The position numbers were made by a program, and so were the translations under genes. Of a stretch of 64,000 nucleotides of DNA, positions 31,532-41,591 are shown in pieces. The notes below the pieces were generated by a model, which did not search any database, was not told where the DNA came from, and saw only the letters and a program-made list of their open reading frames with translations. The stretch covers positions 1-64,000 of the forward strand of contig NZ_BOLN01000006.1 in NCBI RefSeq assembly GCF_016861655.1. Direction: 5' to 3'. Source of the stretch: Levilactobacillus lanxiensis. Lineage in GTDB: Bacteria; Bacillota; Bacilli; Lactobacillales; Lactobacillaceae. How positions within the stretch are numbered: the first letter of the stretch is position 1; every line of letters starts with the position of its first letter.

Positions 31532-32488
31532 ATGGAAGTTATTCACATACATCACCCCTTAGATGCACGTCAGATTCCCGATGAGCCGGTCGTCTTGGCC
31601 ATGGGCTTTTTCGATGGCGTTCACCGAGGGCACCAGGCGGTCATCAACCGGGCGAAGGCGGTGGCACAAGCCAAGGGCGTCAAGTTAGCCGTTTTGACTT
31701 ACGATCACCATCCAGCCCTGGTTTACCGGCCATTACAAGCGGATGATCAAAAATATCTGAGTCCCATCAAACGGAAGCTGGAACAACTGGACCGTTTGGG
31801 CGTTGACCGGGTCTTTTTGGTGAACTATACCGGTGATTTCGCTTCACAAACGCCCCAGGAGTTCGTTGACAACTACCTGGTCGGCTTTCACACGGTGGCC
31901 GCAGTGGCGGGCTTTGACCACACCTACGGCAAGAAGGACGTGGCCAATATGGACTTGTTGCCAGGCTATGCCCAGGGACGCTTTGAGGTGATTACCGTGC
32001 CAGAAGAGGCTAACGGCACGCAAAAGGTGAGCTCCAGCCATATTCGCGAAGCCATGAAGGCAGGAGACATTGACTTGGTTAACCAGTTACTGGGCTATAC
32101 CTACCGTTCGACCGGGCTGGTGGTTCACGGCGAGGCCCGGGGCCGGACGATTGGGTACCCAACGGCCAACGTCTTGGCACCCCAAAACGAATGGATTCCT
32201 GGTATCGGCATCTATACGGCTCGACTTAAAGTCGGCGCCATCTGGTACCCTGGGATGGTCTCTGTGGGCCGCAACGTGACCTTTGGGGATAACCGGCCCA
32301 TCACAGTGGAAATGAACCTGTTGGACTTCCAGGGCGACCTGTACGGCGAACCCGTTGAGGTCGAATGGCACCACCGGCTTCGTGGCGAGGTCAAATTCGA
32401 CGATGCGGACGGGTTAGTGGCCCAGTTGAAGCAGGACGAGGACAATACGCGCGCCTACTTCCAGCAACTAGCAGCGCACGAATCATAA
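31532..32488 (+). CDS. ribF: Bifunctional riboflavin kinase / FAD synthetase
   Basis: RibF converts riboflavin to FMN and then FAD. The 318-residue protein has an N-terminal nucleotidyltransferase domain (GFFDGVHRGHQ; SSSHIREAM) and a C-terminal riboflavin kinase domain (RGRTIGYPTANV from about 205). AGAGGAAT precedes ATG. Repeat copy H directly follows its stop codon. Confidence 0.97.
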   Translation: MEVIHIHHPLDARQIPDEPVVLAMGFFDGVHRGHQAVINRAKAVAQAKGVKLAVLTYDHHPALVYRPLQADDQKYLSPIKRKLEQLDRLGVDRVFLVNYTGDFASQTPQEFVDNYLVGFHTVAAVAGFDHTYGKKDVANMDLLPGYAQGRFEVITVPEEANGTQKVSSSHIREAMKAGDIDLVNQLLGYTYRSTGLVVHGEARGRTIGYPTANVLAPQNEWIPGIGIYTARLKVGAIWYPGMVSVGRNVTFGDNRPITVEMNLLDFQGDLYGEPVEVEWHHRLRGEVKFDDADGLVAQLKQDEDNTRAYFQQLAAHES

Positions 32489-32490
32489 TA

Positions 32491-32790
32491 GGCTAAACTA
32501 GGTGTTCGTTGCGCCTCCGGGCTGGTGAAAATAGGCCGTGACGCTGTCGTGTCAGTTCCCGACGGCGGGCTCAAAGCGCCCTGCTGTGGGGCCGGTTCCA
32601 GCCAAAGGGCGGGCTTCCACCTCAACTTTGTGCCTGAGAAGCGGTCACAAAGGTTGTCCCATGGGCTAAGCTGAGAAAATCACTCAGCTAAGGCCATCGA
32701 CACAGCTGGTCACTTTGGCCCGCCTCTGGTCACTAACATTGACTGCGTGGCCCATTTTCACCAGCTCTGCGGCTGACACTGGTTTAGACC
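32491..32790 (+). repeat. Nested-palindrome intergenic element, copy H
   Basis: The outer arms GGCTAAACTAGGTGT and ACACTGGTTTAGACC pair with small bulges. The second arms CTGGTGAAAAT and ATTTTCACCAG are perfect. The inner stem is GGCGGGCTCAAAGCGCC (32564-32580) with GGTCACTTTGGCCCGCC (32708-32724). Hairpins are CTTTGTG/CACAAAG and ATGGGCTAAGCTGAG/CTCAGCTAAGGCCAT. It lies between ribF and the terminator at 32889. Confidence 0.9.
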
Positions 32791-32888
32791 GTGATACATT
32801 TGTTTCTGAGCCCTATGTGTCGTTAACTTGAGAGCAAGGTGGGCTAGTTTAATTCGTAGCTCACTCAATCATATTTCGCAATAAATCG

Positions 32889-32931
32889 TGTCACGCACTT
32901 CCCGAAACTGGGTTGTGGCGTGGCATTTTTA
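32889..32931 (+). terminator. Likely truB-ribF terminator
   Basis: TGTCACGC and ACTTCCC pair with GGGTTGT and GCGTGGCA, followed by TTTTTATTTTTT. It stands 400 bases after ribF, beyond repeat copy H. The stretches 32791-32888 and 32932-33124 hold nothing else I recognise. Confidence 0.75.
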
Positions 32932-33124
32932 TTTTTTGCTCGACCATTTTGACAAATTAATTGGGTGGATGTCAGGGACGTGTTACCATCTGGCGTGGTG
33001 ATACGGGTGGTAATGGCTATTATTGGTTTTACCCTTAAAAATCACCAAAAATGGGTATTTTTCTCAGTGAATTCAAAAAATTAGCACTTAATAGCAACGA
33101 TTGCTAAAAATTCTACCAGATTTC

Positions 33125-33153
33125 TTGACTTCAAAACCGGGTTTTGCTACATT
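33125..33153 (+). promoter_or_regulatory. hrcA operon promoter
   Basis: TTGACT (33125-33130) and TACATT (33148-33153) are 17 bases apart. The CIRCE operator starts 12 bases after the -10 box. Confidence 0.8.
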
Positions 33154-33164
33154 ATATATGTGTC

Positions 33165-33191
33165 TTAGCACTTGTGATGTTTGAGTGCTAA
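33165..33191 (+). promoter_or_regulatory. CIRCE operator for HrcA
   Basis: The sequence is TTAGCACTT, nine bases, GAGTGCTAA. This is the CIRCE consensus (TTAGCACTC-N9-GAGTGCTAA) with one mismatch in the left arm. It overlaps the likely transcription start, so HrcA should repress its own operon. Confidence 0.95.
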
Positions 33192-33207
33192 AAAAGGGGT
33201 GATTGTG

Positions 33208-34245
33208 ATGCTTTCAGAAAGACAAATGATGATTCTGCGAGCCGTTGTCCGCGACTTTACTAACACTGGTGTGCCAGTGGGGTCCAAGACATTAGCCAAG
33301 CAGTTACCCATCCACGTAAGCTCAGCGACAATTCGTAACGAGCTGGCGGCGTTGGAAGAGCAGGGGCTCATTGAGAAAACCCACTCGTCTTCCGGTCGAA
33401 TTCCTTCTGGCGAAGGTTACCGGTACTACGTCGACCACTTGGTTAAACCAGATCCGTTACGGCCCAACGATATGGACGTGATTCAGTCTTCGTTAGGTGG
33501 CGATTTCCATAAGATTGACGAAATTATTTCGCAATCGGCAACGATTTTGTCCAACCTGACTAGCTACACAGCCTTTACGTTGAAGCCAGAATTGAAGAAC
33601 AGTCGTCTCAGTGGGTTCCGGTTAGTGCCACTCGGCAAGCGGCAAGTGATGGCCATCCTGGTCACCGATAGTGGTGATGTGGAGAACCAGACCTTCGACG
33701 TGAACGAGACGGTGACTGGGGACCAACTCGAGGCGGTCGTCCGGTTGATTAACGATCAGCTGGTTGGTTTGACGTTGCCAGAGGTCCTACAGAAGTTACA
33801 AGCAGATATTCCGATGAAAATCGCCAACTATTTACAAAGTCCCGAGGGCTTCCTAGATATCTTTGGCGACGTGCTCACCCGGGCCGCACAAGAGCGGTTC
33901 TACGTGGGCGGTCGGCTCAACCTGTTGAACTTCTCGCAGGACAGTGACGTGGATTCACTGAAGTCGTTGTACTCATTGATCGATAAGACCGATGACATTG
34001 CCAACGTTTTGGGGCAACCGAGTGATAAGATTTCCGTGCAAATCGGAAATGAAATGACCAACGATGCGCTCCGTAACTTCAGTTTGATCACCGCCACCTA
34101 CGACGTTAACCAGCACGGCAAGGGTATGATCGCCATTCTGGGACCGACCCGGATGCCATATTCACGGATGTTGGGAATTGTCGGTGCGTTTCGTGAAGAG
34201 CTCGCGAAAAAACTATTAGATTATTATCGGTTTTATGACGAGTAA
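33208..34245 (+). CDS. hrcA: Heat-inducible transcription repressor HrcA
   Basis: HrcA binds CIRCE and represses chaperone genes until misfolded protein titrates GroEL. The 345-residue protein has an N-terminal winged helix (LSERQMMILRAVVRDF; SSATIRNELAALEEQGLI; SSGRIPSGEGYRYYVDHL) and the GAF-like dimerisation domain. I chose ATG 33208 (family N-terminus) with AAAGGGGTGA upstream; GTG 33205 is adjacent. The reading frame extends back into CIRCE but is not expected to be translated there. Confidence 0.97.
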   Translation: MLSERQMMILRAVVRDFTNTGVPVGSKTLAKQLPIHVSSATIRNELAALEEQGLIEKTHSSSGRIPSGEGYRYYVDHLVKPDPLRPNDMDVIQSSLGGDFHKIDEIISQSATILSNLTSYTAFTLKPELKNSRLSGFRLVPLGKRQVMAILVTDSGDVENQTFDVNETVTGDQLEAVVRLINDQLVGLTLPEVLQKLQADIPMKIANYLQSPEGFLDIFGDVLTRAAQERFYVGGRLNLLNFSQDSDVDSLKSLYSLIDKTDDIANVLGQPSDKISVQIGNEMTNDALRNFSLITATYDVNQHGKGMIAILGPTRMPYSRMLGIVGAFREELAKKLLDYYRFYDE

Positions 34246-34265
34246 AGAAAGGGAGGTTTTTTATC

Positions 34266-34850
34266 GTGGCTGACAAGCAACAACCATCCACTGATGATGA
34301 AACTGCGGCAAAGGCCGCCACTACTAAGCAAGACCCAGACAAGACTGAGCAAGGCGCAGCAGCGGAACCAAAAGCCGCCGCTAAGCCAACCGTTACGGCT
34401 GAACAGTTAGCCGCCGTGCAAAAGAAGGCGGATGACTTCGAAGACAAGTATCTTCGGGCCGAGGCGGAAGTGCAGAATATGCAGGCGCGTTACCAAAAGG
34501 AACAAGCGTCGCTCATCAAGTATGATGGTCAGCAACTCGCGAAGGACGTGCTCCCCGTGATTGATAATTTGGAGCGAGCTTTAGCGGTTGAAGCGACCGA
34601 TGATGCCAGCAAGCAGATCAAGAAGGGTGTTCAGATGACATACGATCACATGGAAGACGCGTTGAAGCGTAACCACGTGACCGAGATCGAAGCACTGGGC
34701 AAACCATTTGATCCAACGTTACATCAGGCTGTTCAGTCCGTGCCCGTTAGTGATGGGCAAACGGCTGAAACAGTGGTTAACGTGCTGCAAAAAGGCTACC
34801 AACTGAAGGACCGGGTTCTCCGGCCAGCAATGGTTGTCGTGGCACAATAA
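34266..34850 (+). CDS. grpE: Nucleotide exchange factor GrpE
   Basis: GrpE releases ADP from DnaK. The 194-residue protein has a disordered Ala/Lys/Glu-rich N-terminus (1-45), a long helix, and the C-terminal beta domain with GKPFDPTLHQAVQ and RPAMVVVAQ. The start is GTG 34266 after GGGAGG. It is in the HrcA-controlled operon. Confidence 0.97.
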   Translation: MADKQQPSTDDETAAKAATTKQDPDKTEQGAAAEPKAAAKPTVTAEQLAAVQKKADDFEDKYLRAEAEVQNMQARYQKEQASLIKYDGQQLAKDVLPVIDNLERALAVEATDDASKQIKKGVQMTYDHMEDALKRNHVTEIEALGKPFDPTLHQAVQSVPVSDGQTAETVVNVLQKGYQLKDRVLRPAMVVVAQ

Positions 34851-34886
34851 ATTTATAAATAAAAACTAAAAAAGAGGGAATTTTTG

Positions 34887-36758
34887 ATGGCAAGTAACAA
34901 GATTATCGGAATTGACTTAGGGACGACGAACTCTGCTGTCGCCGTTCTCGAAGGTAGCACGCCTAAGATCATCGCGAACAAGGAAGGCGCCCGGACGACG
35001 CCATCCGTTGTCGCTTTTAAAGACGGCGAAACGCAAGTTGGTGAAGTGGCCAAGCGCCAAGCAATCACCAACCCTAACACCATTTCATCTATCAAGAGTC
35101 ACATGGGTGAAGCTGGCTTCAAGGAAACGATTGATGGCAAGGATTACACGCCAGAACAAGTTTCCGCAATGATTTTACAACACCTGAAATCATTCGCCGA
35201 AGATTACATTGGCGACACGGTTGACAAGGCCGTTATCACGGTCCCAGCTTACTTCAACGATGCCCAACGGCAAGCGACGAAGGATGCCGGTAAAATTGCT
35301 GGCTTGAACGTTGAACGGATCATCAACGAACCAACGGCCGCTGCTTTGGCTTACGGTTTGGACAAGCAAGACAAAGATGAAAAAGTCATGGTCTACGACC
35401 TTGGTGGTGGGACCTTTGATGTTTCCATCCTGGACTTAGGTGACGGTGTCTTCGATGTGCTCTCCACGAACGGGGATACGCATTTAGGTGGGGACGACTT
35501 TGACCAAAAGATCATGGACTGGTTGATTGCCGGCTTCAAGGACGAAAACGGTGTCGACTTATCTAAGGATAAGATGGCTGTTCAACGGTTAAAGGACGCT
35601 GCTGAAAAGGCCAAGAAGGACCTTTCTGGTGTGACTGAAGCCTCAATCAGCTTGCCATTTATCTCCGCTGGCGACAACGGTCCCTTGCACTTGGAAAAGA
35701 GCTTGAGCCGTGCTAAGTTCAACGAATTGACTGCTGACCTGGTTGAAAAGACTCGGATCCCCGTTGAAAATGCGTTGAAGGATGCTGACTTACAAGCTAG
35801 CGACGTTGACGTTGTCATCTTAAACGGTGGTTCTACACGAATTCCAGCCGTGCAAGAAGCCGTACAAAAGTGGACGGGTAAGGAACCTAACCACTCCATC
35901 AACCCTGATGAAGCCGTTGCTTTAGGTGCCGCCGTTCAAGGTGGGGTTATCACCGGTGATGTGAAGGACGTTGTTTTACTTGATGTGACGCCATTATCCT
36001 TGGGTATCGAAACCATGGGTGGGGTCTTCACCAAGTTGATCGACCGGAACACAACCATTCCTACCAGCAAGTCACAAGTCTTCTCAACTGCTGCTGACAA
36101 TCAACCAGCCGTTGATATCCACGTCTTACAAGGTGAACGGCCAATGGCTGCTGACAACAAGACGTTGGGTAACTTCCAACTTGCTGACATTCCAGCTGCC
36201 CCTCGTGGTGTTCCTCAAATCCAAGTGACCTTCGATATCGACAAGAACGGGATCGTTAACGTTTCTGCCAAGGACATGGGCACGAACAAGGAACAAAAGA
36301 TTACCATCAAGAGTTCCGACGGTCTGTCTGACGAGGAAGTTGAAAAGATGATGAAGGAAGCTAAGGAAAACGAAGCTTCCGATAAGCAACGTAAGGAAGA
36401 AGTCGACACCAAGAACGAAGTCGACCAATTACTCTTCCAGACCGACAAGACGTTGAAAGACGTTAAGGGTAAGGTCTCTGACGATGAAATCAAGAAGGCT
36501 GAAGATGCCCGCGATGCCCTGAAGAAAGCCCAAGAAGCGAACAACTTGGACGATATGAAGAGCAAGAAGGACGACCTGAACAAGATCATCCAGGACCTCT
36601 CCGTCAAGTTATACCAACAAGCACAACAGGCACAACAAGCACAAGGTGCTGACGGCGCCGCTGCTGGCCAAGCCAGTGGTGATGCTAAGAGTGATGGTAA
36701 GGATGACAACACCGTTGACGGTGACTTCCACGAAGTTAACGACGACGATAAGAAGTAA
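34887..36758 (+). CDS. dnaK: Chaperone DnaK (Hsp70)
   Basis: DnaK binds exposed hydrophobic peptides in an ATP cycle. The 623-residue protein has the ATPase domain ([39 protein letters not shown]), the interdomain linker [12 protein letters not shown], the peptide-binding domain and the helical lid. A Gln/Ala-rich and acidic tail (about 570-623) ends [10 protein letters not shown] chose ATG 34887; a TTG at 34884 is also in frame. A terminator follows. Confidence 0.98.
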   Translation: MASNKIIGIDLGTTNSAVAVLEGSTPKIIANKEGARTTPSVVAFKDGETQVGEVAKRQAITNPNTISSIKSHMGEAGFKETIDGKDYTPEQVSAMILQHLKSFAEDYIGDTVDKAVITVPAYFNDAQRQATKDAGKIAGLNVERIINEPTAAALAYGLDKQDKDEKVMVYDLGGGTFDVSILDLGDGVFDVLSTNGDTHLGGDDFDQKIMDWLIAGFKDENGVDLSKDKMAVQRLKDAAEKAKKDLSGVTEASISLPFISAGDNGPLHLEKSLSRAKFNELTADLVEKTRIPVENALKDADLQASDVDVVILNGGSTRIPAVQEAVQKWTGKEPNHSINPDEAVALGAAVQGGVITGDVKDVVLLDVTPLSLGIETMGGVFTKLIDRNTTIPTSKSQVFSTAADNQPAVDIHVLQGERPMAADNKTLGNFQLADIPAAPRGVPQIQVTFDIDKNGIVNVSAKDMGTNKEQKITIKSSDGLSDEEVEKMMKEAKENEASDKQRKEEVDTKNEVDQLLFQTDKTLKDVKGKVSDDEIKKAEDARDALKKAQEANNLDDMKSKKDDLNKIIQDLSVKLYQQAQQAQQAQGADGAAAGQASGDAKSDGKDDNTVDGDFHEVNDDDKK

Positions 36759-36781
36759 TCTTACTGTCAGTGTGTAAGCAG

Positions 36782-36814
36782 AAAGTCAGAGTCCGTGGGG
36801 CTTTGGCTTTTTGT
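36782..36814 (+). terminator. dnaK terminator
   Basis: AAAGTCAGAGTCC pairs with GGGCTTTGGCTTT (several G-T pairs) around GTG, followed by T residues. It separates dnaK from dnaJ, so dnaJ may be made at a lower level or from its own promoter. Confidence 0.75.
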
Positions 36815-36928
36815 TTCGAGTATGCTATTCTTACTAGAGGAAGTTTTAACAGCTGAATCGGTTGTACCGAGTCTAGCTAGCGAACAACGCTAGTAACGGA
36901 AATATCGGAATTGATTGGGAGGAAAAAG

Positions 36929-38077
36929 ATGGCGGAAACGGACTTATATGGCGTACTGGGCGTCGCAAAGGATGCCAGCCAAGCAGAAATTAAAAAGGCC
37001 TATCGCAAATTGTCAAAGAAGTATCACCCGGACTTGAATAAGGCCCCTGACGCGGCGGAGAAATTCAAGGCTGTGCAGGATGCCTATGACGTTTTGGGTG
37101 ACGAACAGAAGCGGTCTAACTATGATCAATATGGTTCTGCTGATGGCGCACAAGGCGGTTTCGGTGGCTTTGGCGGCGGTCAACAGGGTGGCTTCGGCGG
37201 CTTTGGTGGCGGCGGTGGTTTCGACGACATCTTTAACCAATTCTTTGGTGGCGGTGGCGGCCAACGTAACCCGAATGCCCCACGGCCAGGTCGGGACCTG
37301 CAATACCAAATGGACTTGAAGTTTGAAGAAGCCATTTTTGGGAAGAAGACCAAGATCAAGTATACCCGTGAAGCCCAATGCCACACCTGTGGCGGGAACG
37401 GCGCTAAGCCAGGGACTTCACCCGTCACTTGTCACCAATGTGGCGGTTCCGGTTATGTCACGACTGAAACCAACACGCCATTAGGCCGGATGCGGAGTCA
37501 ACAACCTTGTCCTGTCTGCCACGGTACGGGCCAAGAAATCAAAGAAAAGTGCCCAACCTGTGGGGGTACCGGTCATACGGAAGACCAACACGAAGTTGAA
37601 GTCACCATCCCAGCTGGGGTCGATGACGGACAACAAATGCGGTTACAGGGCCAAGGCGAAGCCGGTCAAAACGGTGGTGGCTATGGTGACCTGTTTATCA
37701 TCTTCCAAGTGGAACCTAGCAAGGACTTCCGGCGTGATGGCACGGAAATCTACTTCAATCAAGACGTTTCATTTGTCCAGGCTACCCTTGGGGATGACGT
37801 CACGGTCAAGACGGTCCATGGTGACGTTAAGCTGAAGGTGCCAGCCGGTACCCAAGGCGGCACGACCTTCCGTTTGAAGGGCAAGGGTGCGCCAAGATTG
37901 CGGGGCAATGGTAACGGTGACGAACACGTGACCGTGAAGGTTGTCACACCTAAGAACCTGAATAAGGGGCAACGCGATGCCTTACGTGACTTTGCGAAGG
38001 CCAGTGGCGAAAGTGTTACAGGTACTGGCAAAGGAAACTTATTTAACAAAATGCGCGACAAGTTCAACGAAAATTAA
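36929..38077 (+). CDS. dnaJ: Chaperone DnaJ (Hsp40)
   Basis: DnaJ delivers clients to DnaK and stimulates its ATPase. The 382-residue type I protein has a J domain (HPD in KKYHPDLNK), a Gly/Phe-rich region (about 70-115), and four CXXCXGXG-type zinc motifs ([32 protein letters not shown]). The two client-binding domains follow. I chose ATG 36929 with GGGAGG upstream; an in-frame ATG at 36911 lies ahead of that site. Confidence 0.98.
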   Translation: MAETDLYGVLGVAKDASQAEIKKAYRKLSKKYHPDLNKAPDAAEKFKAVQDAYDVLGDEQKRSNYDQYGSADGAQGGFGGFGGGQQGGFGGFGGGGGFDDIFNQFFGGGGGQRNPNAPRPGRDLQYQMDLKFEEAIFGKKTKIKYTREAQCHTCGGNGAKPGTSPVTCHQCGGSGYVTTETNTPLGRMRSQQPCPVCHGTGQEIKEKCPTCGGTGHTEDQHEVEVTIPAGVDDGQQMRLQGQGEAGQNGGGYGDLFIIFQVEPSKDFRRDGTEIYFNQDVSFVQATLGDDVTVKTVHGDVKLKVPAGTQGGTTFRLKGKGAPRLRGNGNGDEHVTVKVVTPKNLNKGQRDALRDFAKASGESVTGTGKGNLFNKMRDKFNEN

Positions 38078-38111
38078 GCATGGGTTAAGAATGCGTAAAT
38101 AGTTGATATAT

Positions 38112-38144
38112 CAAGGCTGCTGACGATTGTCAGTGGCCTTTTTT
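38112..38144 (+). terminator. dnaJ terminator
   Basis: AAGGCTGCTGAC pairs with GTCAGTGGCCTT around GATT, followed by six T. Confidence 0.88.
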
Positions 38145-38208
38145 GATGGGCAAAATAACCGTGACCCCCCTGAAATGAAAAGAAAGGTTTAAGGTTGAGT
38201 GAGGTTGT

Positions 38209-38237
38209 TTGCAATCCGGGTAGGGCAATGATATTCT
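38209..38237 (+). promoter_or_regulatory. dlt operon promoter
   Basis: TTGCAA (38209-38214) and TATTCT (38232-38237) are 17 bases apart, with an extended TGA before the -10 box. Confidence 0.65.
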
Positions 38238-38381
38238 CAGAACATAAGGAGCGTGGTAGGGACCACATAAGCTCCAGGCTTAGTCAGCGTCGATTCGTCG
38301 GGGAGTTACCGACCTGGTTAAGTGGTGTACGGACGTCGACTTTGGGGGCGAATCGGTCGACAAACTTTGGGGGTGAATTTC
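38238..38381 (+). promoter_or_regulatory. Structured dlt leader with duplicated 15-base segment
   Basis: The leader can fold GGAGC.GTGGT/ACCAC.GCTCC (38248-38275) and GTCGG/CCGAC. Just before dltX a 15-base segment ACTTTGGGGGYGAAT occurs twice (38339-38353 and 38364-38378), 25 bases apart. The second copy includes the dltX ribosome site GGGGGTG; no start codon follows the first. Confidence 0.5.
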
Positions 38382-38531
38382 ATGAGAGCAAAGTGGCTGG
38401 CTTTATGGCATCAGCCGGTGGTCGCTTTTATTGGCTGGACCTTATTCTACTTTGTGATTTTGATGGCGTTGGTTTATTTATACGGGTATAGCGGTTTGAA
38501 TAATTCAACGTTCATTTACAACGAGTTCTAG
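38382..38531 (+). CDS. dltX: DltX, small membrane protein of teichoic acid D-alanylation
   Basis: This 49-residue protein has one membrane segment (about 15-37) and ends NNSTFIYNEF, the conserved C-terminal motif of DltX. In related bacteria DltX carries D-alanine or links DltB and DltD. GGGGGTG lies 6-8 bases before ATG. It is the first gene of dltXABCD. Confidence 0.92.
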   Translation: MRAKWLALWHQPVVAFIGWTLFYFVILMALVYLYGYSGLNNSTFIYNEF

Positions 38532-38584
38532 TTGCGAGAACAACCAGCTCGCGGGAGTATGATTAATCTTTGGGGGGATTGAGT

Positions 38585-40111
38585 ATGATTAGAAACATGA
38601 TTACGGCCATGGATCAGTGGGCGCTCCAAGACCCGGAACGGTTAGCTTACGATGACCTTGGTCACACAAACACTTACGGGGAATTAAAACAACGTTCAGA
38701 CGCCCTTGCGGCTCACCTGGACAGCATGGACCTACCGGCACACGCACCGATCATGGTGTACGGGGGCCAAACCTTTGACATGATGGCAACGTTCCTGGGA
38801 ATCGTCAAGAGTGGTCACGCTTATGTGCCAATCGACACGCACTCACCATTGGAACGAATTACCACGATCAATGAGATTGCGCAACCAGCTGCGGCGATTG
38901 CTGTCAGCGACTTACCAACCACATTGGGTGACACACCGGTGATTACCGCCGATGACTTAACCACAATTTTTAACCAGTCCGTCGATTATCACGTGGACCA
39001 TGGGGTTAGCGGGGATGACACCTACTACATCATCTTCACGTCAGGGACGACTGGGAAGCCTAAAGGGGTTCAGATTTCACACACCAATCTTTTAAGCTAT
39101 GTGAACTGGATGCTGAGTGACGACTTCACGTTACCAGCTAATGCCCGCACGTTATCACAAGCGCCATACTCGTTCGACCTGTCCGTCATGGATTGGGGAC
39201 CGACCTTGGCAGCTGGTGGCACGCTGGTGGCGTTACCAAAGACCGTCACGGATAACTTCCGCGCCTTGTTTGAAACCTTACCGACGATGAACCTGAACGT
39301 CTGGGTCTCAACGCCATCGTTTGTGGACATTTGCTTAATGGAGCCCACATTTGATGCCACTCATTATCCACAGCTCACCCGGTTCCTGTTCTGCGGCGAG
39401 GAATTGACTCATGCCACGGCAGCGAACCTGCACCAACGCTTCCCAAAGGCTCGGATCTTCAACACTTATGGTCCAACGGAAACCACGGTGGCGGTGACCC
39501 AGGTGGAAATTACCGAACAGATTTTAGCGGACTACCCACGGCTGCCAATTGGCTATGCCAAGGATGATACGACGATTACCGTTGTTGATGACCAGCTCCA
39601 GCCGGTGCCAGCAGGGACTGAGGGCGAGCTGATGATTAGTGGACCGTCCATGTCCAAAGGGTACCTGCACAATCCAGAGAAGACTGAAAAGGCCTTTGTG
39701 ACAGTAGACGGGAAAACGGTTTACCGCTCTGGTGACTTAGGGGTTCAATTGGACAACGGATTGATCATGTACCGTGGCCGGACTGATTTTCAAATCAAGC
39801 TTCACGGCTACCGCATTGAACTGGAAGAAGTTAACCACTACCTGTCCCAAGAGGACCACATCCAAGTGGGGGTTGCCGTGCCACGGTACGACCGCAACCA
39901 CAAGGTTAGCCAGTTGATTGCCTGGGTCGTGCCAAGCGAATCAGACATTGAAAGTGAATTAGCCCTGACCAAGGCTATCAAACAGAATTTACAGGGCGGC
40001 GACATGATGGAATACATGATTCCACAGCGCTTCGTCTACAAGGAAAGCCTACCGATGACCCCCAACGGCAAGGTTGATATTAAATCGATTATCGCCGAGG
40101 TCAATCAGTAA
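38585..40111 (+). CDS. dltA: D-alanine--D-alanyl carrier protein ligase
   Basis: DltA activates D-alanine with ATP and loads it onto DltC. The 508-residue adenylating enzyme has the P-loop YYIIFTSGTTGKPKG, FNTYGPTETTVAVT, YRSGDLG, and the C-terminal Lys in PMTPNGKVD. I chose ATG 38585; GGGGGGA lies upstream, and the in-frame codon at 38570 precedes it. The stop codon overlaps the dltB start (TAATG). Confidence 0.98.
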   Translation: MIRNMITAMDQWALQDPERLAYDDLGHTNTYGELKQRSDALAAHLDSMDLPAHAPIMVYGGQTFDMMATFLGIVKSGHAYVPIDTHSPLERITTINEIAQPAAAIAVSDLPTTLGDTPVITADDLTTIFNQSVDYHVDHGVSGDDTYYIIFTSGTTGKPKGVQISHTNLLSYVNWMLSDDFTLPANARTLSQAPYSFDLSVMDWGPTLAAGGTLVALPKTVTDNFRALFETLPTMNLNVWVSTPSFVDICLMEPTFDATHYPQLTRFLFCGEELTHATAANLHQRFPKARIFNTYGPTETTVAVTQVEITEQILADYPRLPIGYAKDDTTITVVDDQLQPVPAGTEGELMISGPSMSKGYLHNPEKTEKAFVTVDGKTVYRSGDLGVQLDNGLIMYRGRTDFQIKLHGYRIELEEVNHYLSQEDHIQVGVAVPRYDRNHKVSQLIAWVVPSESDIESELALTKAIKQNLQGGDMMEYMIPQRFVYKESLPMTPNGKVDIKSIIAEVNQ

Positions 40112-41319
40112 TGTTGTCATTTGAACCTTACGGCAACCCAACGTACTTTGCCTTGTTGGGTGTGGCGTTACTGCCACTGATGATTGGTCTTCTGTACGGC
40201 AAACGGTCACGCCTGTACGAAACGTTGATCTCAATCTTCTTTCTGGTCTTAACCTTTGGCGGTCCGAAATGGACGCAAGGGGTGGCCTTGATCATCTACA
40301 TTTTGTACGAAGTGGCGTTGACCTGGGGGTATGCCGTTTATCGCAAGCACCAAAATTCGGGGCCGATATTTTACCTGATGGTGATTCTCGCCATTATTCC
40401 GTTGACCATCGTGAAGGTCACACCCGCCGTGGAAAACGGTCAGGCTTCCCTGATTGGGTTCCTGGGGGTCAGCTACCTGACGTTCCGGGCGGTGCAAACC
40501 ATGATGGAAACGCGGGATGGCACGTTAAAAGACTATCAGGTCATGACGTTCTTACAGTTCATGCTGTTCTTCCCCACGATTTCATCTGGGCCCATTGACC
40601 GTTACCGGCGATTTGAAGCCGATTACCGGTCAGTGCCCGACCGTGAGAAATATCTCGGGATGATTCAAAAGGGGATTCGTTACATCTTCGTTGGCTTCTT
40701 GTACAAGTTCATCCTGGCGTACTACTTCGGGACAATGCTGATGCCTAAGCTACAAGTGATGGCGATGCATTCTCGGGGCGGCTTCCTGGACTTGTCGTGG
40801 CCGGTGCTGGGGTACATGTATGCTTACAGTGCTGACTTGTTCTTTGACTTCGCGGGGTACTCGTTGTTTGCCGTCGGAACGTCCTATATCATGGGCATTG
40901 CGACGCCAATGAACTTCAATCAACCGTGGCGGTCACCGAACATCAAGGATTTCTGGAACCGGTGGCACATTACCTTGTCCTTCTGGTTCCGAGACTTTAT
41001 CTACATGCGCCTGGTTTTCTGGTTCATGAAGCATAAGGTCTTCAAGAAGCCAACCACCACGGCTAACGTGACGTACATTATTAACATGTTGGTCATGGGG
41101 TTCTGGCACGGGGTCACCTGGTACTACATCACGTACGGGCTGTTCCATGGGTGTGCGTTGGTTATCAACGACACCTGGCTGCGGTACAAGAAGAAGCACC
41201 GGGCCAGTGTGCCACACAACGGCTTCACCCAAGTATTTGCCATCTTCTTAACGGCAAATATGGTCTGCTTCAGCTTCCTGATCTTCTCAGGGATGCTGGA
41301 TAAATTATGGTTTCATTAA
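40111..41319 (+). CDS. dltB: DltB, MBOAT-family D-alanyl transferase
   Basis: DltB passes D-alanine across the membrane toward DltD and teichoic acid. The 402-residue protein has about 11 hydrophobic segments and the MBOAT motifs RSPNIKDFWNRWHITLS and the conserved His in MGFWHGVTWYY. It overlaps dltA by one base, so translation is coupled. Confidence 0.98.
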   Translation: MLSFEPYGNPTYFALLGVALLPLMIGLLYGKRSRLYETLISIFFLVLTFGGPKWTQGVALIIYILYEVALTWGYAVYRKHQNSGPIFYLMVILAIIPLTIVKVTPAVENGQASLIGFLGVSYLTFRAVQTMMETRDGTLKDYQVMTFLQFMLFFPTISSGPIDRYRRFEADYRSVPDREKYLGMIQKGIRYIFVGFLYKFILAYYFGTMLMPKLQVMAMHSRGGFLDLSWPVLGYMYAYSADLFFDFAGYSLFAVGTSYIMGIATPMNFNQPWRSPNIKDFWNRWHITLSFWFRDFIYMRLVFWFMKHKVFKKPTTTANVTYIINMLVMGFWHGVTWYYITYGLFHGCALVINDTWLRYKKKHRASVPHNGFTQVFAIFLTANMVCFSFLIFSGMLDKLWFH

Positions 41320-41354
41320 GTAGGGTTATAACTATTATTTAGGGGGAAATTATT

Positions 41355-41588
41355 ATGGATATCAAAGAAACTGTTTTAGGGATTTTGAACGACTTAACGG
41401 GTAACGATGTTAGCGGCGCCATGGACGACAACTTGTTCGACAGTGGCCTGATGGACTCTATGGGGTCTGTTCAACTATTATTGCAATTACAAGGGGACCT
41501 AGGCATCAACGTGCCCGTTTCTGAATTTGAGCGGTCAGAGTGGGACACGCCCAACAAGATCATTGCGAAAGTCGAAAGTCTGGCTTAG
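41355..41588 (+). CDS. dltC: D-alanyl carrier protein
   Basis: This 77-residue acyl-carrier-like protein holds D-alanine on a phosphopantetheine arm. The attachment serine is in [12 protein letters not shown] (Ser at about 36). GGGGGAAAT precedes ATG. It is the fourth gene of dltXABCD. Confidence 0.97.
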   Translation: MDIKETVLGILNDLTGNDVSGAMDDNLFDSGLMDSMGSVQLLLQLQGDLGINVPVSEFERSEWDTPNKIIAKVESLA

Positions 41589-41591
41589 CCA

